The notes under the pieces: model-generated
What the model was told of the DNA's origin: nothing
Seen by the model: only the letters and a program-made list of their open reading frames with translations
Databases searched by the model: none
NCBI RefSeq assembly: GCF_003850345.1
Contig: NZ_CP027707.1
Coordinates: 6,687,001 to 6,751,000 of the forward strand
Origin: Pseudomonas chlororaphis subsp. piscium
GTDB lineage: Bacteria; Pseudomonadota; Gammaproteobacteria; Pseudomonadales; Pseudomonadaceae
Direction: 5' to 3'
Length of the DNA: 64,000 nt
Translations under genes and position numbers: made by a program
Shown here: positions 10,029 to 19,199 of the stretch, one piece after another
Layout of the letters: every line of letters begins with the position of its first letter
Position numbering within the stretch: position 1 is the first letter of the stretch

Positions 10029-10244
10029 TCACAACTTGGCGATCGACACCTCGGTGGACTTCACGAACGCGATCACTTCGCTGCCGATCGCCAGTTCCAG
10101 CTCCCGCACCGAACGGGTGGTAATCACCGAGGTGACGATGCCGGATGCGGTCTGCACATCGATTTCCGAGAGCACGTCGCCTTCGACGATTTCCTTGATG
10201 GTGCCTTTGAACTGGTTGCGAACGTTGATGGCCTTGATAGTCAT
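10029..10244 (-). CDS. ssuF: Molybdopterin-binding TOBE/Mop-domain protein
   Basis: This 71-residue protein consists of a single Mop/TOBE domain (AINVRNQFKGTIKEIVEGDV ... STEVSIAKL), the fold that binds molybdate or molybdopterin. It is the last gene of the sulfonate cluster in the order ssuE-A-D-C-B-F, matching P. putida, where ssuF is needed for sulfonate use although its biochemical role is unclear. The start is the ATG at 10244, after an AGGAAT site. Terminated by the hairpin at 9976. Confidence 0.9.
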   Translation of the reverse strand: MTIKAINVRNQFKGTIKEIVEGDVLSEIDVQTASGIVTSVITTRSVRELELAIGSEVIAFVKSTEVSIAKL

Positions 10245-10282
10245 GATGTTGATTCCTGTCGTGGTAGAGGGTGTGAGGTTAT

Positions 10283-11089
10283 TTACTGAGCCCAGCGCAG
10301 TTGCGTGGGCAAGGGTGAAACGGGTTCCGGCTCGGGTGGCGACCCGGGCAGCGACAACACGCGGTTGAGTACTTCGGCTTCCAGTGCCGCCAGTCGATGG
10401 GAGCCACGCACCCGTGGGCGCGGCAGCTCCACCAGCAGATCGAGACCGACCTCGCCTTCTTCGATCAGGATCACCCGGTCGGCCACCGCCACTGCTTCGC
10501 TGACATCGTGGGTCACCAGCAGGACGGTGAAGCCATGCTGCTGCCACAGGCGCTCGATCAGTTGCTGCATCTCGATCCGGGTCAGGGCATCCAGCGCGCC
10601 CAGGGGCTCGTCCAGCAGCAACAGGCGTGGCTGATGAATCAGCGCCCGAGCCAGGGCCACGCGCTGCTTCTGGCCGCCGGACAAGGCGGCCGGCCACTCA
10701 TTGGCGCGATCGGCCAGGCCCACCGCCTCCAGAGCTTCCAGGGCCTGGGGGCGCCAGTCGCCCTTGAGGCCCAGGCCGACGTTGTCGATGACTTTCTTCC
10801 AGGGCAGCAGGCGCGCCTCCTGGAACATCAAGCGGGTGTCTTCGATGGCCTGGCTCAGCGGCGCGGCACCGGCCAGCAGTTCGCCGCCGGTGGGTTTGTC
10901 GAGGCCGGCCAGCAAGCGCAGCAAGGTGCTCTTGCCGCAACCGCTACGGCCAACCACCGCGACGAATTGCCCGGCCGGAATATGCAGGTCGATCTCGCGC
11001 AGCACCTGGCGCGAACCGAAGGTCTTTTGCAGCTTGCGCACCACCAGCGGAATACCGCGCAGCAGGCGTGGAGGTTGTTGAGCCGTCAT
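10283..11089 (-). CDS. ssuB: Aliphatic sulfonate ABC transporter ATP-binding protein
   Basis: This ATPase drives uptake of alkanesulfonates when sulfate is scarce. The protein has 268 residues: Walker [10 protein letters not shown] at 47-55, a Q-loop region [12 protein letters not shown], signature LSGGQKQR, and Walker [13 protein letters not shown]. The ATG at 11089 overlaps the ssuC stop as ATGA, indicating translational coupling. A longer upstream reading of this frame exists but lies inside ssuC and is not used. Confidence 0.95.
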   Translation of the reverse strand: MTAQQPPRLLRGIPLVVRKLQKTFGSRQVLREIDLHIPAGQFVAVVGRSGCGKSTLLRLLAGLDKPTGGELLAGAAPLSQAIEDTRLMFQEARLLPWKKVIDNVGLGLKGDWRPQALEALEAVGLADRANEWPAALSGGQKQRVALARALIHQPRLLLLDEPLGALDALTRIEMQQLIERLWQQHGFTVLLVTHDVSEAVAVADRVILIEEGEVGLDLLVELPRPRVRGSHRLAALEAEVLNRVLSLPGSPPEPEPVSPLPTQLRWAQ

Positions 11090-11874
11090 TGCGCACCACC
11101 CTTGGCCACTTGATAGGCCGGATGCCAACGCAGCCAGGCACGTTCCAGACCGCGCGCGGCGAGGTCCGCCAGTTTGCCGAGCACGGCGTACATGACGATG
11201 GCCAGCACCACCACGTCGGTCTGCAGGAATTCCCGGGCGTTCATCGCCAGATAACCGATGCCGGAGCTGGCGGAGATGGTTTCCGCGACGATCAGCGTCA
11301 ACCACATGAAGCCCAGGGCAAAACGCACGCCCACCAGGATCGAAGGCAAGGCGCCCGGCAGGATCACCTGGCGGAACAGGCTAAAGCCGGACAGGCCATA
11401 ACTGCGCGCCATTTCCACCAGCGCCGGGTCGACGTTGCGGATGCCGTGGTAGGTGTTCAGGTAGATCGGGAACAGGGTGCCCAGGGCCACCAGGAAAATC
11501 TTCGCCGACTCATCGATGCCGAACCACAGGATCACCAGGGGAATCAGCGCCAGGTGCGGCACGTTGCGGATCATCTGCACCGAGCTGTCGAGCAGGCGTT
11601 CACCCCACTTCGACAGGCCGGTGATGAACCCCAGGGCCAGGCCGATGCCGCCGCCGATCAGGAAGCCGATCGCCGCGCGCCAGCCGCTGATAGCCAGGTG
11701 GGTCCAGATTTCGCCACTACGCACCAGGCCGACCCCGGCTTCGATCACCGCGCTGGGTGCCGGCAGGATTCGCGTCGACAGCCAGCCGGCCGAGACCGAC
11801 AACTGCCACACCGCCAGTAACAGCAGCGGCAGGGCCCAGGGCGCAAGGCGATGGAACAAGCTTTGTCTGTTCAT
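11086..11874 (-). CDS. ssuC: Aliphatic sulfonate ABC transporter permease
   Basis: This inner-membrane subunit (BPD-transporter-1 family, six predicted helices) forms the sulfonate channel with SsuB. The protein has 262 residues. The coupling (EAA-type) loop is near [20 protein letters not shown]. The ATG at 11874 is chosen because GAGG lies seven bases upstream; an in-frame GTG at 11880 is the alternative. It starts ten bases after ssuD and overlaps ssuB by four bases. Confidence 0.94.
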   Translation of the reverse strand: MNRQSLFHRLAPWALPLLLLAVWQLSVSAGWLSTRILPAPSAVIEAGVGLVRSGEIWTHLAISGWRAAIGFLIGGGIGLALGFITGLSKWGERLLDSSVQMIRNVPHLALIPLVILWFGIDESAKIFLVALGTLFPIYLNTYHGIRNVDPALVEMARSYGLSGFSLFRQVILPGALPSILVGVRFALGFMWLTLIVAETISASSGIGYLAMNAREFLQTDVVVLAIVMYAVLGKLADLAARGLERAWLRWHPAYQVAKGGAQ

Positions 11875-11883
11875 GGCCACGCC

Positions 11884-13032
11884 TCAGCTCTGGGACGCAG
11901 CTTTGGGGATGATGTCGTTGGCGACCATTTCGCCGAACGGGCTGACGTACCCGGCGCCCTTGGGCAACTCGGGACGCTCGATATCCAGGTGCGGGAACAG
12001 CAGCTCGGCCACCCGGTACGACTCTTCCAGGTGGGGATAACCGGAGAAGATAAAGGTATCGATACCCAGGTCCGCGTACTCCTTCATCCGCGCCGCCACG
12101 GTCGGGCCATCGCCGACCAGCGCGGTGCCCGCACCACCCCGCACCAGGCCGACACCGGCCCAGAGGTTGGGGCTGACTTCCAGCTTGTCGCGGCGCCCGC
12201 CGTGCAGGGCCGCCATGCGTTGCTGGCCGACCGAATCGAAGCGCGCCAGGGACGCCTGGGCGCGGGCGATGGTGTCGTCGTCCAGATGGGAGATCAGGCG
12301 CTCGGCCGCTTGCCAGGCCTCGGCGTTGGTTTCACGCACGATCACGTGCAGGCGGATGCCGAAGCGCACGCTGCGCCCCTGCCTGGCGGCCTTGGCCCGG
12401 ACCTGTTCGATCTTCTCGGCCACCGCGGCCGGTGGTTCGCCCCAGGTCAGGACCATGTCCACCTGCTCGGCGGCCAGGTCCTGCGCGGCTTCCGAAGAGC
12501 CGCCGAAATACAGCGGCGGACGCGGTTGCTGGATCGGCGGATAGAGCAGCTTGGCGCCCTTCACGCTGATGTGCTGGCCATCGTAGTCGACGGTTTCGCC
12601 TTCCAGCACCCGACGCCAGATGCGGGTGAATTCCACCGACGCCTGGTAGCGCTCTTCATGACTGAGGAACAGGCCGTCGCCGGCCAGTTCGTCCGGATCG
12701 CCGCCGGTCACCAGGTTGAACAGCGCCCGGCCGCCGGACAGGCGATCCAGGGTTGCCGCCTGGCGTGCCGCCACCGTCGGGGAAATGATCCCGGGGCGCA
12801 GGGCGACCAGGAACTTCAGGCGCTGGGTCACCGGGATCAGCGAGGCCGCCACCAGCCAGGAGTCCTCGCAGGAACGCCCGGTGGGGATCAGCACGCCGCC
12901 GAAACCGAGGCGGTCGGCCGCCTGGGCGATCTGCTGCAGATAGCCGTGGTCGACGGCGCGAGCGCCTTCGGCGGTGCCAAGGTAATGGCCGTCGCCATGG
13001 GTAGGCAGGAACCAGAAAATATTGAGGCTCAT
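11884..13032 (-). CDS. ssuD: FMNH2-dependent alkanesulfonate monooxygenase
   Basis: This is the oxygenase of the two-component desulfonation system. It uses reduced FMN from SsuE and O2 to split an alkanesulfonate into aldehyde and sulfite. The protein has 382 residues, usual for SsuD, of the bacterial luciferase-like TIM-barrel family. The N-terminus [19 protein letters not shown] is typical, and the flavin-site region [20 protein letters not shown] is present. The ATG at 13032 follows AGGAGACA. It sits inside the ssu operon, so induction by sulfur limitation is expected. Confidence 0.96.
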   Translation of the reverse strand: MSLNIFWFLPTHGDGHYLGTAEGARAVDHGYLQQIAQAADRLGFGGVLIPTGRSCEDSWLVAASLIPVTQRLKFLVALRPGIISPTVAARQAATLDRLSGGRALFNLVTGGDPDELAGDGLFLSHEERYQASVEFTRIWRRVLEGETVDYDGQHISVKGAKLLYPPIQQPRPPLYFGGSSEAAQDLAAEQVDMVLTWGEPPAAVAEKIEQVRAKAARQGRSVRFGIRLHVIVRETNAEAWQAAERLISHLDDDTIARAQASLARFDSVGQQRMAALHGGRRDKLEVSPNLWAGVGLVRGGAGTALVGDGPTVAARMKEYADLGIDTFIFSGYPHLEESYRVAELLFPHLDIERPELPKGAGYVSPFGEMVANDIIPKAASQS

Positions 13033-13056
13033 GGAGTTGTCTCCTAAGGGATCGAG

Positions 13057-14025
13057 TTACGGCGCTTTGGCAACGGCGGCTGGAGGCGTCCAGATCACGT
13101 CTTTGATGCTCAGGGGTTTGGGAATCAACTTGAGCTGGTGAAAGCTGTCGGCGATTTTCTGCTGGGCCGCCACCACGTCCGGGGTCAGGAAGTGCGCGCC
13201 ATAGCCCTGGCGTTTCACCGAGGTCAAGGTGATGTCCGCCGGCAGGCCGAGCAGTGGCGCCACCTGTTGGGTCACCTCGTCCGGGTTGGCCTTGGACCAC
13301 TCGCCCACCGCGCGCACTTCTTCCACCAGGGTCTTGATCACCTCGGGGTGTTGTTGCGCGTAGGGTTTGGTCGCCAGATAGAACTGGTGGTTGTCGACGA
13401 TGCCGCTGCCGTCACGCAGGGTGCGGGCTTGCAGCTGCTGTTCGGCCGCCGCCTGATAGGGGTCCCAGATCACCCAGGCATCGACGCTGCCACGCTCGAA
13501 GGCGGCGCGGGCATCGGCGGGCGGCAGGAATACGGTCTGGATGTCGCTGTACTTGAGGCCGGCGTCTTCGAGGGCGCGGACCAGCAGGTAGTGCACGTTG
13601 GAGCCCTTGTTGAGGACCACCTTCTTGCCCTTGAGCTCTGCTACCGACTTGATCGGCGAATCCTTGGGCACCAGGATCGCTTCGCTGGTCGGCGCCGGTG
13701 GCTCGTAGGCCACGTACAGCAGGTCGGCACCGGCGGCCTGGGCGAATACCGGCGGGGTCTCACCAGTGACGCCGAAGTCGATGGAACCGACGTTCAGCCC
13801 TTCCAGCAGTTGCGGGCCGCCGGGGAATTCGGTCCATTGCACCTGCACGCCCTGCTCCGCCAGGCGCTTCTCCAGCGAGCCCTTGGCCTTGAGCAGCACC
13901 AGGGTGCCGTATTTCTGATAGCCGATACGCAGGGTCTCGGCCGCTTGGGCTTGAACGATGGCGCCGAAGGACACAGCCGCAGCAAACAGAGCGACCAGAC
14001 CACGACGCAAAATCACAGGGCGCAT
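13057..14025 (-). CDS. ssuA: Periplasmic aliphatic sulfonate-binding protein
   Basis: This solute-binding protein captures alkanesulfonates for the SsuBC transporter. The protein has 322 residues, with a Sec signal peptide cleaved after AQAAE near residue 29 and the mature opening TLRIGYQKYGTLVLLKAKG. The start is the ATG at 14025, preceded by AAAGGAGAGCGCC; a longer reading of the frame to 14061 lacks a ribosome site. Only 24 bases separate it from ssuD. Confidence 0.95.
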   Translation of the reverse strand: MRPVILRRGLVALFAAAVSFGAIVQAQAAETLRIGYQKYGTLVLLKAKGSLEKRLAEQGVQVQWTEFPGGPQLLEGLNVGSIDFGVTGETPPVFAQAAGADLLYVAYEPPAPTSEAILVPKDSPIKSVAELKGKKVVLNKGSNVHYLLVRALEDAGLKYSDIQTVFLPPADARAAFERGSVDAWVIWDPYQAAAEQQLQARTLRDGSGIVDNHQFYLATKPYAQQHPEVIKTLVEEVRAVGEWSKANPDEVTQQVAPLLGLPADITLTSVKRQGYGAHFLTPDVVAAQQKIADSFHQLKLIPKPLSIKDVIWTPPAAVAKAP

Positions 14026-14114
14026 GGCGCTCTCCTTTTTGCTGTTGGGTTTTGGCTGCACCTGCTAGGCCGTTGGCGGCGAAGTAAGGCCAGTACTTCA
14101 GATTCGGATGGGGC

Positions 14115-14708
14115 TCAAATGCTCCAGCGAGCACTCAACAAACGGTCATTCAACAGATTCGGGTCCAGCGGCTTGGGACGCCGCGCCATGGCGCTGTGGA
14201 ACTGTTCCAGGGCTTCGCGCAGACGCTGTTCCAGGGCTGGCACCAGCTGCGCCTGGGCACTGCCTTCGCCGTAGGCGATCTGGCTGTCCTCGGCGAAGAT
14301 GCCCTGGAGCATCTCCTGGGCCTTGAGGGCCGACAGCACCGGCTTGAGCGCGTAGTCCACCGCCAGCATGTGGGCGATGCTGCCGCCCGTGGCCATCGGC
14401 AGCACCACCTTGTGGTTCAGGGCGCGTTCCGGCAGCAGGTCGAGCAGGGTTTTCAGCGCACCGGAAAACGATGCCTTGTAGACCGGGGTGGCGATCAGCA
14501 AGCCGTCGGCCTGTTCGATCTGTTGCAACAGGTCGATCACCATCGGGCTGTCGAAGCGCGCGTGGAGCAGATCCTCGGCCGGGAAATCCCGGACCTGATA
14601 GTCGACCACTTCCACACCTTGTTGCTGCAACCAGCGTTTGGCGTGTTCCAGCAGCACCCCGGAGCGGGAGCGTTGGCTGGGACTGCCACCGAGTGAGACG
14701 ACCAGCAT
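14115..14708 (-). CDS. ssuE: NAD(P)H-dependent FMN reductase of the sulfonate system
   Basis: This flavin reductase supplies FMNH2 to SsuD. The 197-residue flavodoxin-like protein begins [16 protein letters not shown], the phosphate-binding loop of the NADPH-dependent FMN reductase family, and has the family block [21 protein letters not shown]. It is the first gene of ssuEADCBF. The ATG at 14708 follows AAAGGAAA. The A+T-rich upstream stretch (14780-14850) is the likely regulated promoter. Confidence 0.95.
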   Translation of the reverse strand: MLVVSLGGSPSQRSRSGVLLEHAKRWLQQQGVEVVDYQVRDFPAEDLLHARFDSPMVIDLLQQIEQADGLLIATPVYKASFSGALKTLLDLLPERALNHKVVLPMATGGSIAHMLAVDYALKPVLSALKAQEMLQGIFAEDSQIAYGEGSAQAQLVPALEQRLREALEQFHSAMARRPKPLDPNLLNDRLLSARWSI

Positions 14709-14962
14709 GCAGAGGTTTCCTTTAGCGGTAATGGGCGATTCGCGGTTTGCGATCTCGCTGAGCTGAGCAGACCTTAACAGTCTATTTATATATCCATAAA
14801 TCTTATTTTTTCATTTGTTTATTCTTTAAATGAATATAAGAAAAGCCATTCTCCAGGCAAAAAAATAGGCCGTCGAAACGGCCTTAAAACCCCTGCTTTG
14901 TGGAAGCGGTACATGACCCGCAGGCGGCGGCAATGCCGGTTCGCGCCTGCGGGCCCATGGTG
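14709..14962. promoter_or_regulatory. ssu promoter region with lsfA terminator
   Basis: The region is strongly A+T-rich between about 14778 and 14850, unlike its surroundings. It contains AAATGAATATAAGAAAA at 14828-14844, closely matched by AAATGAATATTAAAAA upstream of lsfA (15691-15706). In related bacteria ssu operons are activated by CysB/Cbl-type LysR regulators, so this may be such a site. The part next to lsfA holds its terminator. Confidence 0.5.
14859..14888 (-). terminator. lsfA intrinsic terminator
   Basis: On the minus strand AGGCCG-TTTCGA-CGGCCT is followed by a T-run, 75 bases after the lsfA stop. Confidence 0.85.
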
Positions 14963-15601
14963 TCAGCGATTCGGTTGCGGAGTCAGGCGCAGGTAGGGTT
15001 TGACCGCGCGATAACCTTTGGGGAAGCGTTTCTTGATTTCCTCCTCATCCTTGAGCGACGGCACGATCACCACTTCATCACCGTCCTGCCAGTTGGCCGG
15101 GGTGGCCACCTTGTAGTTGTCGGTGAGCTGCAGCGAGTCGATCACCCGCAGGATCTCGTGGAAATTGCGCCCGGTACTGGCCGGATAAGTGATGGTCAGG
15201 CGCACCTTCTTGTTCGGGTCGATGACGAACAGCGAACGCACGGTCAGGGTGTCGTTGGCATTCGGGTGGATCAGGTCGTACAGGTCCGAGACCTTGCGGT
15301 CGGCGTCAGCCAGGATCGGGAAATTGACGAGGGTGTTCTGGGTTTCGTTGATGTCCTCGATCCACTTGTGGTGCGAGTCCACCGGGTCCACCGACAGGGC
15401 AATGGCTTTCACGCCGCGCTGGGCGAACTGGTCCTTGAGCTTGGCGGTGAACCCCAGCTCGGTGGTGCACACCGGGGTGAAGTCCGCTGGGTGGGAAAAC
15501 AGCACGCCCCAACTGTCGCCGAGCCACTCGTGGAAACGAATCTTGCCGGCACTGGAATCCTGTTCGAAGTCGGGGGCGATATCGCCAAGTCTGAGACTCA
15601 T
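14963..15601 (-). CDS. lsfA: 1-Cys peroxiredoxin, sulfur-starvation induced
   Basis: This cytoplasmic peroxidase of the Prx6 family reduces H2O2 and organic peroxides. The 212-residue protein has the peroxidatic cysteine C45 in HPADFTPVCTTELG and the longer C-terminal extension of the Prx6 class (CWQ-free, ending KPYLRLTPQPNR). The ATG at 15601 follows AGGAGCAGCAAC. LsfA is known in P. putida as a protein induced under sulfate limitation and linked to ssu, which agrees with its position directly upstream of ssuE. Confidence 0.93.
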   Translation of the reverse strand: MSLRLGDIAPDFEQDSSAGKIRFHEWLGDSWGVLFSHPADFTPVCTTELGFTAKLKDQFAQRGVKAIALSVDPVDSHHKWIEDINETQNTLVNFPILADADRKVSDLYDLIHPNANDTLTVRSLFVIDPNKKVRLTITYPASTGRNFHEILRVIDSLQLTDNYKVATPANWQDGDEVVIVPSLKDEEEIKKRFPKGYRAVKPYLRLTPQPNR

Positions 15602-15873
15602 GTTGCTGCTCCTGTGAGTGCGTTATGAGCCCTACTGTGCCTGCGCCTGGGAATATTTAAAAAGAATAAATATTGATTTATTTAGATCATAAATGAATAT
15701 TAAAAATCTCTTCACTGGATTCGCGCACGCCCAGGGCACACCATCCTCGACAAGGTTCGAGAAGGCCTTGAGTAGCTGTAAAGAGGGGTTTCAGGGAGGA
15801 CCTGCGGGGGTGGGTCCGACCTGGATGACAACACCTCGCCCGGCATTGCGCCGGGCGAGGTTTTAACGTCGGA
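15602..15873. promoter_or_regulatory. lsfA promoter region
   Basis: The stretch 15650-15712 is A+T-rich and includes AAATGAATATTAAAAA (15691-15706), shared with the ssuE upstream region. The remainder up to the porin gene has no recognisable coding sequence and ends in a GC-rich inverted repeat. Confidence 0.5.
15834..15864. terminator. GC-rich inverted repeat at the 3' side of the porin gene
   Basis: The arms CCTCGCCCGGC and GCCGGGCGAGG are perfect complements with a five-base loop. The T-run is on the plus strand, and the minus-strand exit lacks one. It is still the probable 3' boundary of the porin transcript, ten bases after its stop. Confidence 0.6.
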
Positions 15874-17247
15874 TTACAACAGCGGGATCGAGTAGCTGAC
15901 GATCAGGCGGTTTTCGTCCTGCGAGCGCTGGCCCGGAATGTCGTTACGCCACATGGCGTTTTTCCAGGTCAGGCCCAGGTTCTTCAGCGGACCTTCCGGA
16001 ATCACGTAGGCCACGGTCAGGTCGCGTTCCCACTCGCTGGCGTTGGTCGCCGAAACGGTACGCTGAGGGAGAACGGAACCCTCTTTGCCGGAAGTGTCGA
16101 TATTATCGCCACGCAGATAGATCACACCGGCGGTCAGGCCAGGCACGCCTACCTTGGCGAAATCGTAGGAGTAGCGAGCTTGCCAGGTACGTTCGCCAGC
16201 ACGGGCGAACTTGGCGATCTGCATGTCGGTAGTCAGGTAAGCCGACGAACCGTCACCCTGGTTCAGCCAAGGGAAGTCGCTGTCACCGTTACTCACCTGG
16301 TAGCCGCCACCGAAGGTATGGCCGGCAACCGAGTACAGGAACAGGCCGCTGATCAGGTTGTTATCAACCTTGCCCTTGGTGATGCCAGTGCCGTAGTCAC
16401 CGGTGGTGTAGTAGGCCGAGTCGTGGCCGTTGGCACCGTCGTCACGGCTGTTGAAGTAGCGCAGGTCAGACTTCAATACGCCCGGGCCGATAGCCCAGTT
16501 GTGCAGCAGGCCAACGAAGTGCTGCTTGTAGAAGTCTTTCAGGTTGCCGTAGTAGTACTGAGCGGTCAGATCTTTAGTGATCTTGTAGTCACCACCACCG
16601 TAGATGAACTTGTTGCTGTCACGACCAGCAGCGGTGTGTGCGTTGGCGCCAGCAATCGACAGTTCTTCGTTGTTGCTGGAGTTACGACCCTTGGCATGCT
16701 CGATCTGACCACCAACCAGTGTCAGGTCCTTGATGTCGTTCGAGGTGATCTGACCGCCCTGGAAGGTTTGCGGCAGCATACGACCATCGTTGGTCACGAT
16801 AACCGGCAGTTTTGGTTGCAGGGTGCCGAGCTTCAGTTCGGTCTGAGAGATCTTGGCTTTGGCAGTCAGGCCCAGGCTGGAGTAGTTATCGACCGCTTTG
16901 CCGTTGGACTCGCTTGGGAAGACGGTGCCGCCATAAGAGGTAGCAGTGGCGCCGTTGGTGCCGCCGCCCGAATCCAGCTTGATGCCCAGCAGGCCGATGG
17001 CGTCGAGACCGAAACCGACGGTGCCTTCGGTGTAGCCGGAAGTGAAGTTGAGCTGGAAGCCTTGGCCCCACTCTTCCTGCTTGCTCTGTGCGCCGGACGC
17101 CTTGGTATCGGCATCGCGGTTATCAGTATTGATATAGAAGTTACGCAGACCCAGAGTGGCCTTGCTGTCTTCGATGAAACCGGCGGCGCCTGCCTGCTGC
17201 GCCAGAACCCCAACGGCCACAGCCAGGGCCAAGGTGGACTTGTTCAT
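15874..17247 (-). CDS. OprD-family outer-membrane porin
   Basis: This substrate-specific outer-membrane channel has 457 residues with a signal peptide ending AGAAGF near residue 22. The OprD hallmarks are present: an opening GFIEDSKATLGLRNFYINTDN, repeated amphipathic strands, and a C-terminal strand ENRLIVSYSIPLL. The ATG at 17247 follows GAGAGGAGCGAAAC. OprD-family members import amino acids, aromatic acids or sulfur/carbon compounds. It resembles the OprE/OprQ subgroup in my reading, but the substrate cannot be assigned. It stands alone, with a long upstream region. Confidence 0.92.
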   Translation of the reverse strand: MNKSTLALAVAVGVLAQQAGAAGFIEDSKATLGLRNFYINTDNRDADTKASGAQSKQEEWGQGFQLNFTSGYTEGTVGFGLDAIGLLGIKLDSGGGTNGATATSYGGTVFPSESNGKAVDNYSSLGLTAKAKISQTELKLGTLQPKLPVIVTNDGRMLPQTFQGGQITSNDIKDLTLVGGQIEHAKGRNSSNNEELSIAGANAHTAAGRDSNKFIYGGGDYKITKDLTAQYYYGNLKDFYKQHFVGLLHNWAIGPGVLKSDLRYFNSRDDGANGHDSAYYTTGDYGTGITKGKVDNNLISGLFLYSVAGHTFGGGYQVSNGDSDFPWLNQGDGSSAYLTTDMQIAKFARAGERTWQARYSYDFAKVGVPGLTAGVIYLRGDNIDTSGKEGSVLPQRTVSATNASEWERDLTVAYVIPEGPLKNLGLTWKNAMWRNDIPGQRSQDENRLIVSYSIPLL

Positions 17248-17755
17248 GTTTCGCTCCTCTCGTTTCTAATTCTTGTGTACTCAGGCCCAGGGTCTGCTGC
17301 CCCGGGTCCATCGGTGGGCGATTAGCGCCAGACCGTGACCCATAAGTCAATCGTAACCAACTGTGTCTACGACCAAGGTCTAATCGCGATGATTGGGTCC
17401 TTGCAGGGTAATGAATTTCTCATAAACCCAAAAAGAATTATTTCATTCTTTTTCATACCGTTCAGGAATATAAACAGGTACGTCCGTTTGAGCCGTGGCC
17501 CAAGGTATCGGCGTCCCGCTTGATTCCTGAATGGTATTTCCCCACTGATCTTTAGATCGATCAGTTAAAACATAAGCCAGATACGTCAACCAGTATCGAA
17601 AAGGCGACGCAATAATGGCTGGGCGCTGATGATCCCGTCAATTTGTTACAGTTTTTGTATCGCGCGCATTTATTTTTCTGAAACATAAATCAAGCTCAGC
17701 AGGCGCAACGAAAAACCCGCTCCTGTCAAGAGCGGGTTGCCGAACGGGATGAAGC
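17248..17755. promoter_or_regulatory. Long upstream region of the porin gene
   Basis: These 508 bases contain no convincing gene. Two inverted repeats stand out. One is AAAAAGAAT / ATTCTTTTT (17430-17453, six-base spacer). The other is ACTGATC / GATCAGT (17544-17565, eight-base spacer). Either could be an operator or leader structure for the porin. The argA terminator occupies the far end. Confidence 0.5.
17711..17738 (-). terminator. argA intrinsic terminator
   Basis: On the minus strand ACCCGCTCT-TGAC-AGGAGCGGGT-type pairing is followed by TTTTT, 17 bases after the argA stop. Confidence 0.8.
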
Positions 17756-19054
17756 TCAGAGGGCTTTTTCGAAGATTTTCGAGTTGCGCTGGTAGTTGTA
17801 CAGCGAGGCTCGCGCTGAGGGCAGGCGCTCGACGCTGCTAGGTGCGAAACCGCGCTCGCGGAACCAGTGAGCGGTACGGGTGGTGAGGACAAACAGGGTT
17901 TTCAGGCCCTGGGCCCGGGCCCGGGTTTCGATCCTTTCCAACAGTTCGTCGCCACGACCGCCGTGGCGGTATTCCGGGTTCACCGCCAGGCAGGCCAGCT
18001 CCCCGGCGTCGGAGTCGGCGATCTGGTAGAGCGCGGCACAGGCAATGATCATCCCCTCGCGCTCGACCACGCTGAACTGCTCGATCTCACGCTCCAGCAC
18101 CTCGCGGGAACGCCGCACCAGAATCCCCTGCTCTTCCAGCGGACTGATCAGATCCAGCAGCCCGCCGACGTCCTCGATGGCTGCCTCACGGACCAGTTCG
18201 AACTGCTCCTGGGCCACCAGCGTACCGCCACCGTCACGGGTGAACAGTTCGGTCAGCAGCGCGCCGTCTTCGGCGTAACTGACGATATGGCTGCGCCCTA
18301 CTCCACCCCGGCACGCTTCTGCCGCGGCATCCAGCAGCTCTGCCTGATAGTTGCTGCCCAGGCGCTGCAAATGGGCCGGCACCTGTTGCGGACGCAGTTC
18401 GCGCACCAGGTTGCCGCTTTCATCCAGCAGACCACGCTCGGCGCCGAACAGCAGCAGCTTGTCGGCGGCCAGGTCGATGGCGGCCCGGGTGGCGACGTCT
18501 TCGCAGGCGAGGTTGAAGATTTCCCCGGTCGGCGAGTAGCCCAAGGGCGACAGCAGGACGATCGAGCGCTCGTCCAGCAGGCGGTTGATGCCCTTGCGGT
18601 CGACCCGGCGCACTTCGCCGGTGTGGTGATAGTCGACGCCTTCGAGCACGCCGATCGGCCGGGCGGTGACCAGGTTGCCGCTGGCGACCCGCAGCCGCGA
18701 ACCCTGCATGGGCGAAGACGCCATGTCCATCGACAGCCGCGCTTCGATGGCGATGCGCAACTGGCCGACGGCGTCGATCACGCATTCCAGGGTCGCCGCA
18801 TCGGTGATGCGCATGCCGTGGTGGTAATGCGGGGTCAGGCCACGCGCAGCCAGGCGGGTTTCGATCTGTGGACGCGAACCATGCACCAGCACCAGGCGCA
18901 CGCCCATGCTGTGCAGCAGCACCAGGTCATGGACGATGTTGCCGAAGTTCGGATGTTCTACGCCGTCACCGGGCAGCATGACCACGAAGGTGCAGTCGCG
19001 GTGGGCATTGATGTAGGGAGAAGCGTGACGAAGCCAATTGACGTATTCGGGCAT
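17756..19054 (-). CDS. argA: N-acetylglutamate synthase (amino-acid N-acetyltransferase)
   Basis: The enzyme catalyses the first step of arginine synthesis, acetyl-CoA plus glutamate to N-acetylglutamate. The 432-residue protein has an amino-acid-kinase-like domain (residues about 20-285, with LVLVHGSRPQIETRL) that binds arginine for feedback control. A GNAT domain follows (about 290-425), with the acetyl-CoA loop near LAVNPEYRHGGRGDELL. The start ATG is at 19054. It is followed upstream by argE, also leftward, separated by 145 bases. Confidence 0.95.
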   Translation of the reverse strand: MPEYVNWLRHASPYINAHRDCTFVVMLPGDGVEHPNFGNIVHDLVLLHSMGVRLVLVHGSRPQIETRLAARGLTPHYHHGMRITDAATLECVIDAVGQLRIAIEARLSMDMASSPMQGSRLRVASGNLVTARPIGVLEGVDYHHTGEVRRVDRKGINRLLDERSIVLLSPLGYSPTGEIFNLACEDVATRAAIDLAADKLLLFGAERGLLDESGNLVRELRPQQVPAHLQRLGSNYQAELLDAAAEACRGGVGRSHIVSYAEDGALLTELFTRDGGGTLVAQEQFELVREAAIEDVGGLLDLISPLEEQGILVRRSREVLEREIEQFSVVEREGMIIACAALYQIADSDAGELACLAVNPEYRHGGRGDELLERIETRARAQGLKTLFVLTTRTAHWFRERGFAPSSVERLPSARASLYNYQRNSKIFEKAL

Positions 19055-19199
19055 AACCTGAGCCTGTAAATAAGAAGCAGCCTATAAAAGGACGAAACGG
19101 GAAAACGCACAGCGGGCTGGTGGTTATCGTCGGAACAGGCTTGGCGACACGCTCGCTCTCCTTGAGGTACGGGCTTGGTCGTCGGTGATTTAGTAAAAA

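Noticed and set aside
17638..17892. 84-codon frame across the argA 3' end
   Set aside because: It overlaps argA in another frame and crosses the argA terminator.
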